Shown piece after piece: positions 15,601-23,900 of a stretch of 42,551 nucleotides of DNA (the stretch's first letter is position 1; each line of letters begins with the position of its first letter). Made by a program: the position numbers and the translations under genes. The notes below the pieces were generated by a model. It saw nothing but the letters and a program-made list of their open reading frames with translations, ran no database searches and was not told where the DNA came from. The stretch covers positions 1 to 42,551 of the forward strand of contig NZ_LHVO01000034.1 in the NCBI RefSeq assembly GCF_001269925.1, written 5' to 3'. This DNA is from Pseudomonas sp. MIACH (GTDB lineage: Bacteria; Pseudomonadota; Gammaproteobacteria; Pseudomonadales; Pseudomonadaceae).

Positions 15601-17932
15601 GGGCCGGGGGCAGGTGCAGGGTCGCGCCGACACACAGCGCCGGCCAGACTTCCCAGGCCATGGCATCGAAGCCGAACCCGGCAACGCTGGCGGTGTGGCG
15701 CCCGGCGCAGAGGTCGAAGGCGCGGCAATGCCAGTCCACCAGGTTCGTCACGGTGTGGTGCTCGACCATCACGCCTTTGGGCAGGCCGGTGGAACCGGAG
15801 GTGTAGATCACATAGGCGAGGTTGGCCGGGCTGACAGCGACGCCAGGGTTGCTCGCTGTATGGTGGTGCCAGGTGTAGCGATCCAGGTTGATCACCGGCA
15901 CGTCCAGCGTCGGCAGTCGTTCCAGCAACGCGTGTTGGGTCAGCACCGCCACCGGGGCGCTGTCACTGAGCAGGTAGGCCAGGCGCTCGGCCGGGTGGGA
16001 CGGGTCCACCGGCACGTAGCAGGCGCCGGATTTAAGGATCGCCAGCAACCCGGCCAGGGTGTCCAGGCCCCGGCGCGCGACGATGGCCACGCGGTCATCG
16101 GGCTTGACCCCCAACGCCAACAGGTGATGGGCCAGCAAGTTGGCTTGCTGGTTCAGCTCGGCGTAGGTCAGTTGGCGGTCGAGATGCACGGCGGCAATGG
16201 CATGCGGTGTCAGCGCGGCCTGGGCTTCGATACGTCCATGCAGGGTGGTGCCCTGGGGGAAATCCACCGCGGTGGCGTTGAACTGCTCAAGCAGCAGGCG
16301 TTGTTCAGCAACCGGCACCACCGACAGCTGGTTCAACGCGGTCGTCGGCGCCTGCTCCAGCGCCGTCACCAGGTTTTCCAGGGCGGTTTGCAGGTAGGCG
16401 CAGACGCGCTGCGGGTCCACCTGGGTACTGGCCAGCAGGCTCAGGCCAAAGCCGTCGCCGAGGTCATCGACGCTCAGGGTCAGGGGGTAATTGGTGCGTT
16501 CCTCGGCACTCAGGGCGGCGATGCCCTGCCATGCCGACACCGCCTCGGCGCTGGCCGCGACAGCGCTGTGGCGATAGTTGAGCAACGCGCTGAACAGCGG
16601 CGTGGGCGCGATAACCCCGCTGCAACGTTGGGCCAGGGCCAACGCCGCATGTTCATGGCGCAGCAGCGTAGTGAGCCGGGCATGGGTGGCCTTGACCCCG
16701 GCGCGCACGTCCTGGCCGTCCACGTCCACGCGAAACGGCAAGGTGTTGATAAAGATCCCCAGGGCACGCTCGGTGTCATGGCTGCCCTGCATACGGCCCA
16801 TCAATACCGTGCCGAACACCACCTGTTGCTTGCCGGCCAATGCGCCCAGCACCTGCGCCCAGCCCAGGTGAAACAGGCTCGCCGCGCTGACCCCCAACTG
16901 CCGCGCCTGGGTGCGCAGGCGCTGACTCAACGGTGCCGCCAAGGGCAGGCTGAGTTCGCGGATACCGCGCGCATCGCCCTGCACGTCCTGCAAGCCGAAG
17001 GGCAACGTCGGCTCACTGATATCGCCGAGCATCTGGCGGAAGAAGTGCTCGTGCTCCTGCTCGCTGATGCCCAACCGCGCCTGCGCCACATAGTTACGAA
17101 ACGGCACCGCCTGGCCCAGCGTCGCGCCCTGCCCCAGCAAGCACGCCTGCAGTTCATGGCACACCACCTCCAGGGCACTGTGGTCCAGGGCCATATGGTG
17201 GAACAGCAAGGTGGCGACGATGCGCTGGTTGGCCGGATCAAACGCGCGTACCAGGCGCAGGAGCGGCGCCTGGGTGACGTCGAGGCGATAGTGGCGGGCG
17301 TCGAACAAGGCGTGCAGTTGGGCGGCAATCTCGCCGTCGGCCGGGTCCAGTTCCAGAGCCTGCACCGGCAGGCACGCGCGGCGCCACACCACTTGCGACG
17401 GCTGTTGCAGGCCCTCCCAGACCACGCCGGTGCGCAGGATGTCATGGCGATCCATCACGGCTTGCAGGGCCTCGGCGAACGCGTCGAACCGCGCCAGGCT
17501 GTCGAACGCGAACTGCGACTGCATCACATACGGGTCGCCCTGTTCGGCGCTGACATGGTGAAACAGAATGCCTTCCTGCAACGGCGCCAGGGGGTAAATG
17601 TCCTGGATATTCGCCACGCCGCCGTCGACGGTGGCGACGATGCGGTCGATCTCATCCTGGTCCAGGTGGGACAACGTCAGCATGTCCGGCGTGATCCGTT
17701 CGGTGCCCGGCGCAATTCCGTTGGCCGGCACCTGGACGTCACCGGCCTTGGTCGCCGAGTATTCGCCGGCCTTGATCAGCTCGATCAGCCCCGGTTTGTG
17801 CTCACGCAACGCGGCAAGAATCGCCGGGGCGCTCAAAGCCTGCTTGTTGCCTTGCACCGACAACTGCTCGCCCTTGAGCGCCAGTTGGATGTCCTTGGTT
17901 TTCAGGGTTGCCAGCAGCTCAAAGAGGCTCAC
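6608..17932 (-). CDS. viscC: Viscosin-type lipopeptide NRPS, terminal three modules with tandem thioesterases
   Basis: A 3774-residue synthetase adding the last three residues. Layout: TubC-type docking domain (1-50), C (75-535), A (570-1044), T (Ser1088); C (1130-1570), A (1614-2080), T (Ser2128); C (2180-2610), A (2640-3120), T (Ser3165); then two thioesterases with nucleophiles Ser3293 (GWSFGG) and Ser3583 (GHSFGG). Pocket codes by eye: DAWFLGNVVK (Leu), DVWHISLVDK (Ser), DAMFLGCTYK (Ile or Val). The first C is dual type (HHVSAEQGD), the second a plain LCL domain (HHIVSDG), the third dual-like but with QH for the first HH. The tandem thioesterases would release and cyclise the peptide. The start is GTG, overlapping the viscB stop by four bases with GGAG eight bases upstream. 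Order, size and specificities match ViscC/MassC. Confidence 0.93.
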   Translation of the reverse strand: MSLFELLATLKTKDIQLALKGEQLSVQGNKQALSAPAILAALREHKPGLIELIKAGEYSATKAGDVQVPANGIAPGTERITPDMLTLSHLDQDEIDRIVATVDGGVANIQDIYPLAPLQEGILFHHVSAEQGDPYVMQSQFAFDSLARFDAFAEALQAVMDRHDILRTGVVWEGLQQPSQVVWRRACLPVQALELDPADGEIAAQLHALFDARHYRLDVTQAPLLRLVRAFDPANQRIVATLLFHHMALDHSALEVVCHELQACLLGQGATLGQAVPFRNYVAQARLGISEQEHEHFFRQMLGDISEPTLPFGLQDVQGDARGIRELSLPLAAPLSQRLRTQARQLGVSAASLFHLGWAQVLGALAGKQQVVFGTVLMGRMQGSHDTERALGIFINTLPFRVDVDGQDVRAGVKATHARLTTLLRHEHAALALAQRCSGVIAPTPLFSALLNYRHSAVAASAEAVSAWQGIAALSAEERTNYPLTLSVDDLGDGFGLSLLASTQVDPQRVCAYLQTALENLVTALEQAPTTALNQLSVVPVAEQRLLLEQFNATAVDFPQGTTLHGRIEAQAALTPHAIAAVHLDRQLTYAELNQQANLLAHHLLALGVKPDDRVAIVARRGLDTLAGLLAILKSGACYVPVDPSHPAERLAYLLSDSAPVAVLTQHALLERLPTLDVPVINLDRYTWHHHTASNPGVAVSPANLAYVIYTSGSTGLPKGVMVEHHTVTNLVDWHCRAFDLCAGRHTASVAGFGFDAMAWEVWPALCVGATLHLPPAHDGPEDIDALLAWWCAQPLDVGFLPTPVAEYAFSQQIEHPTLRTLLIGGDRLRQFGRAQRFELINNYGPTEATVVATSGKVEAGQALHIGKPIANATVYLLDAQQRPVPLGVAGEVYVGGKGVARGYLNRPELSAERFLQDPFNPGRMYRTGDLARWLPDGNLDYLGRNDDQVKIRGVRIELGEIETQLNQLPSLQEAVVLVREERLVAYYTENPQFDALAVGDIRAHLLAHLPDYMVPVAFMKLDALPLTSNGKIDRKALPEPDMTAVFSRGYAAPQGEIESLLAQIWADVLQVERVGRHDHFFELGGHSLLAMRMVSQIRQRLGVELLLSDLFANAELAAVAAVLAQAGRSTLPDILPANREEPLPLSFAQQRLWFLALMEGANTAYNIPIGLRLRGALHVQALQRALARIVARHETLRSRFAQHGDEAQVLIVAAEDVLPLQVQDLRRHPQPQQALDALIHGEASAPFDLERGPLLRGRLVVMADEHHVLLLTLHHIVSDGWSMGVLTRELMALYQAFSHGRPDPLPPLPIQYGDFAVWQRLWLSGEVLQRQGSYWQQALAGAPALLSLPTDRPRPAQQDYAGSSVEVRLDARLTAGLKALSQRHGSTLYMTLMTAWASLLARLSGQQDVVIGSPVANRTRSEVEGLIGLFVNTLAVRIDTSGELSSEALLARVKALTLAAQAHQDLPFEQVVELTRPVRSLAHSPLFQTLLSWQDSSAPTLALGDLALEGIVENSHFAKFDLSLNLGEVQGTILGALEYAVALFDESTVQRYVGYFTRVLQAMVDNDQAVLAHVPLLDAREREHLLFDFNATQVDYNLDQTLHGMFEDQVVRTPDAIALKAGDQHLTYAELNARANQLAHHLLELGVQPDARVAICVERGLDMVIGLYAILKAGAAYVPLDPAYPQERIAYMLADSAPLVVLAQAATRPLLGEVAVIDLDQSGWQRQPVDNPGVAGVGAYVIYTSGSTGQPKGVINDHAAVVNRLLWMQDEYGLTAQDRVLQKTPFSFDVSVWEFFWPLCTGACLVMARPGGHKDPAYLCDVIEAEQISTLHFVPSMLDVFLAHGDVSQAAGLVRVICSGEALPGSLVRRFKQQLPGSQLHNLYGPTEAAVDVTAWNCAGMVTPDNTPIGKPIANTRLYLLDGQLQPVPLGVVGELFIGGVQVARGYLNRPELTAERFLNDPFSAGRMYRTGDVGRYLPDGTIEYLGRNDDQVKIRGLRIELGEIQARLIECAAINEAAVIARDERLVAYYTGVRSDIEALRGHLLQHLPEFMVPAIFVHIEALPLSPNGKLDRKALPAPGADSVVVRAYEAPQGDTEIALASLWAELLNVERVGRHDNFFELGGHSLLAVSLMGRLRRLGLSADVKVLFGQPSLCALAAALGGGREVPVPVNGIVEGCTVITPDQLPLVQLDQAAIDRIVASIPGGAANVQDIYPLAPLQAGMLYQHRAVQDGDAYVLRAQFAFDSRQRLDAFALALQAVIQRHDILRSSFHWDGLEEPLQVVWREASLRVESAPLPSRLDLAQAPLMRLVYTQQSQRVVATLLFHHLVMDHVALDILQHEMQAFLLGTQDTLGAAVPYRNYVAQTRAGGDRHEAFFRDMLGDIDEPTLVGDLGADESAQLTLEPALSERLRTQARQAGVSAASLMHLAWAQVLGKVCGRAQVVFGTVMLGRLQGGEGAERAMGVFINTLPLRVDLGEHAVRSALRATHARLTQLLSHEHAPLALAQRCSGVPVATPLFSVLFNYRHSAPQAGGVAEAWQGIQLLKAEEHSNYGLSMSVDDLGQGFSLKARGAGARRVCGYLNIALEQLVQALEHNSDIAISRLPILPAAERRQLLQLNATDRPFPREHTVQRLFEAQAQARPDAVAVLQGEQALSYGELNLRANRLAHHLLGLGVRPADNVAILLPRSLDLLVSQLAVLKCAAAYVPLDSHAPAERQAFMLQDSGAAWLLTRSDMAVDYPARRLDLDTLALDPQPSHNPDLSQSSDSVAYIMYTSGSTGTPKGVLVPHRGITRLVLNNGYADFTASDRVAFASNPAFDASTMDVWGPLLNGGQVQVIDHATLLDPGAFGRALQGVTVLFVTTALFNQYVQLIPDALAGLRILLCGGERADPAAFRSLLARAPALRLVHCYGPTETTTYATTYEVRALADDADSVPVGRPISNTQVHVLDAQLQAVPMGVVGEICIGGDGVAKGYLNRPDLSAEKFVQDPFNAGALLYRTGDLGRWNAQGLLECIGRNDDQVKVRGFRIELGEIEARLATHAGIQDVVVLAREDAPGDKRLVAYFTWAAEPVAIDSLRAHLHAQLPDYMLPSAYVPLERLPLTANGKVDRKALPAPALEALARRDFEAPADALEQTLAQLWAQVLKLEQVGRHDSFFELGGHSLLAIRLVNLMEAAGLQVSLAELFQHASVASVAAMLGQRTHAPVRDTSVITVRSNGSQAPLFLVHEFSGMDVYFPALGQHLPGDYPIYGLPGVALGEAHLNTMEGLAARMVGLIRGLQPHGPYRIAGWSFGGVLAYEVAMQLLGLDEPVAFLGLIDSYVPRMTDQGKARWSGPDALKRHLLLQCSAYWNAQGGVDELARIEQLEAQLGQLDFAGLLQRCRDQGLLYAQMAAATDADLLSFIQREVGHGHALAHYSLFALPIAVHLFSAEQRPTELARRSESLGWDDALAPGQLRRVDVPGDHQSMMQAPHIQHLGHAMTQALLASEPVRCAVHQPLLRIQSGRAGRTPVFCVPGAGDSVTGFVGLSEALGRDWPLFGLQPRGLDGEAVPHSQVEAAARCYLAALEHEYPHGPVHLVGHSFGGWVALEIALCLQAAGREVASLTVIDSEAPGGAGRPYTTTAALVRLIEAMQLAAGKSLGIDLVDFAGRDDVAQQQALHGGMVGVGLLPARASVDAMAGPARTYGAALRTVYRPARRYDGVVRLVLAEDPALDAAGNQREQAGMIEGWRKQGSALEVWYGAGNHFTLLKAPNVHGLARWWLDGVVVGEVVS
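17929..17932 (-). promoter_or_regulatory. Four-base stop/start overlap of viscB and viscC
   Basis: On the minus strand the bases GTGA hold both the GTG start of viscC and the TGA stop of viscB. A GGAG eight bases before the GTG lies in the last viscB codons. This points to translational coupling of the two synthetases and equal protein levels. Confidence 0.75.
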
Positions 17933-20900
17933 AGGACGATCTCCATTCGTTCGGTCATTGCGGCGTAGCCGGCCAGGGTCGGCTGTTCGAACAGCGCCCG
18001 GACATCGGCTTCCATGCCTTCCTGGCGCAAGCGCCCGATCAAGCTCACGGCGAGCAGCGAATGCCCGCCCAGTTCAAAGAAATTATCCTGGCGCCCTACC
18101 CGCTCGACATTGAGCAGCTCGGCCCACAGCCGCGCCAGCAGGATCTCGGTGTCACCTTCGGGCGCTTCGTACTCGCGCACCTGCAGCGCCTGCATGCCGG
18201 GCGCCGGCAGGGCCTTGCGGTCGAGTTTGCCGTTGGGGCTCAGGGGCAGCGCGTCGAGGTGCACGAACAGTGCGGGGACCATAAAGTCCGGCAGGTGCTG
18301 CAACAGTTGGGCACGCAGTTGCTCGATATCCGTGTGGGTACCGGTGTAGTACGCGACGAGCCGGTCTTCACGGGCGACCACCGCCGCTTCGTTGACCTGC
18401 GGGTGCTCCAGCAGGCGCGCCTGGATTTCTCCCAGTTCGATGCGCAGGCCACGGATCTTGACCTGGTCATCGTTGCGGCCCAGGTACTCGATATTGCCGT
18501 CCGGCAGGTAACGGCCGAGGTCGCCGGTGCGATACAGGCGACCGTTGCTGAATGGATCCTCAAGGAAACGCTCGGCCGTCAGTTCCGGACGGTTGAGGTA
18601 ACCCCGCGCCACCTGCACACCACCGATAAACAGCTCGCCGACCACCCCCAGCGGCACCGGTTGCAACTGCCCATCCAGCACATACAGGCACGTATTGGCG
18701 ATGGGTTTGCCGATCGGCGTGTTGTCCGGCACATCGGGGCGCGTACAGTTCCAGGCGGTCACGTCCACGGCGGCTTCGGTGGGGCCGTACAGGTTGTACA
18801 GGCCGATCCCCGGCAACTGCTGCTTGAAGCGTCGCACCAGGCTGCCCGGCAGCGCTTCGCCGCTGCACATCACCCGCTGCACACCGGCCGCCTGGCTGAC
18901 ATCACCGTGGGCGAGGAATACATCGAGCATCGACGGCACAAAGTGCAAGGTGGTGATCTGCTCGGCTTCGATCACATCGCACAGGTAGGCCGGGTCTTTA
19001 TGCCCGCCGGGACGCGCCATCACCAGGCGGGCGCCGGTGAACAACGGCCAGAAGAATTCCCACACCGACACGTCGAAGCTGAACGGGGTTTTCTGCAGCA
19101 CCGCATCGTGGGCCTTGAGGCCGTAGGCGTCCTGCATCCACAGCAGCCGGTTGACGACCCCGGCGTGTTCGTTGATCACGCCTTTGGGCTGGCCGGTGGA
19201 GCCGGAGGTGTAGATCACGTACGCCTGGTTGCGGGCACTGAGGCCCGGTACCTCGGGGTTGCTCGCGCTCTGGTGCTGCCAGTCAGGCTGGTCCAGGTCG
19301 ATCACCGCGGCCTCGCCGAGCAACCCTCGGGTCGCGCGTTGCGCCAGCACCACCACCGGTGCGCTGTCGTGCAGCATGTAGGCGATGCGCTCCTGCGGGT
19401 AAGCCGGGTCGAGCGGCACATAACCGCCGCCGGCCTTGAGGATGGCGAACAGGCCAATGACCATGTCCAGGCCGCGCTCCAGGCAAATCCCCACTCGCGT
19501 CTCCGGTTGCACTCCCTTTTCGCGCAGGTGATGGGCCAGGCGGTTGGCACGCTCGTTGAGTTGCCGGTAGGTGAGGTGTTGCTCTCCCGCCTTCACTGCA
19601 ACCGCCTGCGGCGTGCGCATGACCTGGGCTTCGAACAGGCCGTGCAGGGTCTGGTCGAGGTCGTAGTTCACCTCGGTGGCGTTGAAGTCCACCAGCAGTT
19701 TTTGCCGCTCCTCGGCGCCCATCACCGGCAGTCGATTGAGCGCCTGGTGCGGCGCCTGCTCCAGTGCATCAACGAGGCCAGCCAGGGCCGTTTGCATATA
19801 GGCGCAGATCCGTTGCGCGTCTACCTGGGCCAACGCGGTGACATCGTAGCCATCGCCCAAGTCGTCCACATTCAAGGTCAGCGGGTAGTTGGTGCGCCCG
19901 TCGTTGACCAGGGTCTGCATGCCCTCCCAGGCGTGTTGCGCATCCTCGGAACGGGTGGCGGCACCGCGATGGCGATAGTTGAGCATCGAACTGAACAACG
20001 GCGCCGGCGCGGCCACGCCGCTGCAACGCTGGGCCAGGGCCAGGGAAGCGTGCTCGTGGCCGAGCAACGCGCTGAGCCGTGCGTGGGTGGTGCGCACGGC
20101 TGCACGCACGCCTTGGGCATCGATATCCAGGCGCAGGGGCAAGGTATTGATAAATACGCCGAGGGCGCGGTCGGCCCCCTCACCGCCTTGCAGGCGACCC
20201 ACCAGCACCGTGCCGAACACCACACTGTGGCGCCCCGAGGTGGCCGCCAGCACCTGGCCCCAGGCCAGGTGGAACAGGCTCGCCGTACTCACCCCAAGCA
20301 GACGGGCCTGGGCCCGCAGGCGGCGGTTAAGGTCGCTGTCCAATTGCAGGCAGTGCGCTTCGATCGCGCTGCCGTCGCCGCGCACATCCTGCAGGCCAAA
20401 GGGCAAGGTGGGTTCGTCGACATCACCGAGCATGCCGCGGAAGAACGCTTCGTGCTCCTGCTCGCTGACACCCAGGCGCGCCTGGGCCACGTAGTTGCGG
20501 TACGGCATCGGCGCGGCGGTGGGCGCCGGGTGGCCGAGCAGGTAGCCCTGCATTTCCCGCAGCACCACGTCGAAGGCGGTGTGGTCGAGGGCGATATGGT
20601 GATAGAGCAGGACCGCCACTACGCGCTGGTTGGCCGGGTCTTCGGCGTAGGCCAGGCGGATCAGCGGTGCCTGGCTGATGTCCAGGCGGTAGCGCCGGGC
20701 GTCGAAGCGCTCATGCAGGCCGGCCAGTACATCGCCTTGCAGGTGCACGTGTTCAAGTGGCAATTGAGCCTTGCGCCACACCACTTGCAGCGGTTGCACC
20801 AGGCCCTCCCAGACCACCCCGGTGCGCAGGATATCGTGGCGATCGATTACCTGTTGCAGCGCCTGGGCGAAGGCGTGCAGACGCTCGACTCGGTCAAACG

Positions 20901-23900
20901 CCAGGTGCGACTGCAGCAAGTAGGGGTCGCCCTGCTCGGCCGTGAGGTGGTGGTACAGAATGCCTTCCTGCAACGGTGCCAGGGGGTAGATGTCCTGCAC
21001 ATTCGCGGCGCCGCCGGGCACGCGGCTGACGACCTGGTCCAGGGTCGATTGGTCGAGTGTCACCAGGGACAGCAGGTCCGGGGTGATGCGCTGGCAATCT
21101 GGCGTGATGCGGTTGGCCGGCACCTGCACTTCGCGACCGCTGCCCACCGCCGCTGCCAACGCGGCCAAGGTCGGCTGGCTGAACAGCACGCGCACATCGG
21201 CGCTCAGGCCGGCCTGGCGCATGCGCTCGATCAGGCTGACCGCCAGCAACGAATGGCCGCCCAGTTCAAAGAAGTGATCGTGGCGCCCCACCTGCTCGAC
21301 CTGCAAGACCTCGGCCCAGAGCCGGGCCAAGGTGGTTTCCACAGCGCCTAGCGGAGCTTCATAGTCACGGCTCAGCACAGCGGCCTGATCCGGTGCCGGC
21401 AGCGCCTGGCGGTCGAGTTTGCCGTTGGCGGTCAGGGGCAGTGCGTCGAGCTTCACGTAGGCCACCGGCACCAGGGCATCCGGTAAGTGCGCTTGCAGTT
21501 GCTCGCGCAGGCTTTCGATCGACAACGGCTGGTGTTCGGTGAACCAGGCCACCATGCGGCCCTCGCGCACCAGCACCACCGCTTCGCCCACCCCTGGCAG
21601 CGCTGCCAGGCGGCTCTCGATTTCGCCCAGTTCGACGCGTACGCCACGGATTTTCACCTGGTCGTCGTTGCGCCCCAGGTACTCAAGGTTACCCTCGGGC
21701 AACCAGCGCACAAGGTCGCCGGTGCGGTACATGCGGCCGGGGTTGAACGGGTCCTGCAGGAAGCGTTCGGCGGTCATCTGCGCACGGTTCAGGTAGCCCC
21801 GCGCCACGCCGCTGCCACCCACATACAGTTCACCGGCGACCCCCACCGGTACTGGTCGCAAGTGCTCATCCAGCACGTAGACGCACGCGTTGGCGATGGG
21901 CCGACCGATATGCAGCGCCTGCCCGGCACGCACGCGCCCGGAGGTGGCGACCACCGTGGCTTCGGTGGGCCCGTAGTTGTTGATCACGGCAAAGCGCCGC
22001 TCCTGGCTGAACTGGCGCAAGCGGTCGCCGCCGATCAGCAGCAGGCGCAAGGTGGGGTGGTGCAAGTCCTGGCTGAACGCATATTCGGCCACGGGTGTGG
22101 GCAGGAAGCTGACGTCCAGCGGCTGCGCCAGCCACCAGGCGAGCAGCTCATCGATATGTTCATTGCCCAGGTCAGCCGGCGGCAGGTGCAGGGTGGCGCC
22201 CACGCACAATGCCGGCCACACCTCCCAGGCCATGGCGTCAAAGCCAAAACCGGCGACGCTGCTGGTGTGGCTGACGGCACTCAGGCCAAAGGCTTCGCAG
22301 TGCCAGTGCACCAGGTTTTCCACGGTGCGGTGTTCGACCATCACGCCCTTGGGCTGGCCGGTGGAACCGGAGGTGTAGATCACATAGGCCAGGTGCGCCG
22401 CAGTCAAGGCGGCGATCTGCGGATTGCTGACGTTGGCGTGCTGGAGGTCATCCAGGTCGAGGCTGGCGACGCTGCCCAGCAGCTCGCGGGTGCTCGCTTG
22501 TGCCAGCACCGCGACGGGGGCGCTGTCCTGCAACAAGTAAGCAATGCGCTCGGCGGGATAAGCCGGATCAATCGGCACGTAAGCTGCGCCCGCCTTGAGG
22601 ATCCCCAACAACCCCACGAGCATCTGCGGGCCACGGCGGCAGCACAGGGCGACGCGGTCGTCCGGCTGCACCCCCAGCGCCAGCAGGTGATGGGCCAGTT
22701 GGTTGGCGCGTTGGTTGAGCTGCCGATAGGTCAGGGATTCGCCGTCCTGCACCACGGCAATGGCGTGGGGTTGGCGCTCGGCCTGGACTTCGAAGGCACC
22801 GTGCACGGTGTGCCCGGTGGGGAAATCCGCAGCCGTGGCATTGAACTCGCGCAGCAGGGTTTGGCGTTCGCTGGCCGGGAGAATATCCAGCAGGTTCAGC
22901 GAGGCTGGCGCGGAATTTTCCAGGGCGTCGATCAGTTGCCCGATGGCGTTCGTCATGTAGTCGCACAGGCGTTGGGCACCGATGCGCGGCACCGCCAGCA
23001 CGCTGAGGCCGAAGCCTTCGCCGAGGTCGTCCACGCTCAGGGTCAACGGGTAGTTGCTGCGCTCTTCACCGCCCAACAGCTGCACGCCGGCCCAGATGCC
23101 GTGGCCGTCGCGGGCCATCTCACCGGGGTTGCTGTGACGGTAATTGAGCAAGGCGCTGAACAGTGGCGTGGCGGCCGCCACGCCACTGCAACGCTGGGCC
23201 AGGGCCAGGGAGGCGTGTTCGTGGCCGAGCAAGGCGCTCAACCGTCCATGGGTGGCCTTGAGCGCGGCAACCGCGTCGGTGGCCACATCCACCTTCAGCG
23301 GCAAGGTGTTGATGAACATCCCCAATGCACGGTCGGCGCCATCGCCAGCCTGCATGCGGCCCATCAACACAGTGCCGAATACCACCTCGTCACGCCCGCA
23401 GACGCGCGCCAGCACCAGCGCCCACGCCAGGTGCATCAGGCTCGCCGCACTGACGCCGCGCAACCGCGCCTGTTCGCGCAGCCTGCGGGCCAAGGCGGCA
23501 TCCACGGCCTGCTCGGCCTCTTCGATAGCGCGTCCGTCACCCTGCACGTCCTGCACGCCGAAGGGCAAAGTGGGCTCGTCAACCTCGGCGAGCATCGCAC
23601 GGAAGAACTGTTCATGTTCGTCCACGCTCACACCCAGGCGCGCCTGGGCCACGTAGTTACGAAACGGTGTGGGCACAGGCAAGTCCTGCGCCGTGTTGAA
23701 CAGGAACGCGCCCATCTCCTGGCCCACCACCGCCATGGCGGTATGGTCCAGCGCCAGGTGGTGGAACAGCAGGATCGCCGCCACCCGGTGATTGGCCGGG
23801 TCCTGGGCGTAGACCATGCGCAGCAGCGGCGCCTGGGTGATGTCCAGGCGATAGTGGCGCGCATCGAAACGCCCATGCAGTTGTTCGAGGATGTCGCCGT

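Noticed and set aside
6608..17932. Pyoverdine or siderophore synthetase as identity of the NRPS
   Set aside because: Specificities Thr/Val/Leu/Ser, dual C/E domains, no separate E domains and the macAB-luxR tail point to a lipopeptide instead.
13778..17968. Plus-strand open frame of about 1400 codons opposite viscC
   Set aside because: Antisense shadow of the C-A-T modules; composition is typical of reverse-strand reading in high-GC DNA.
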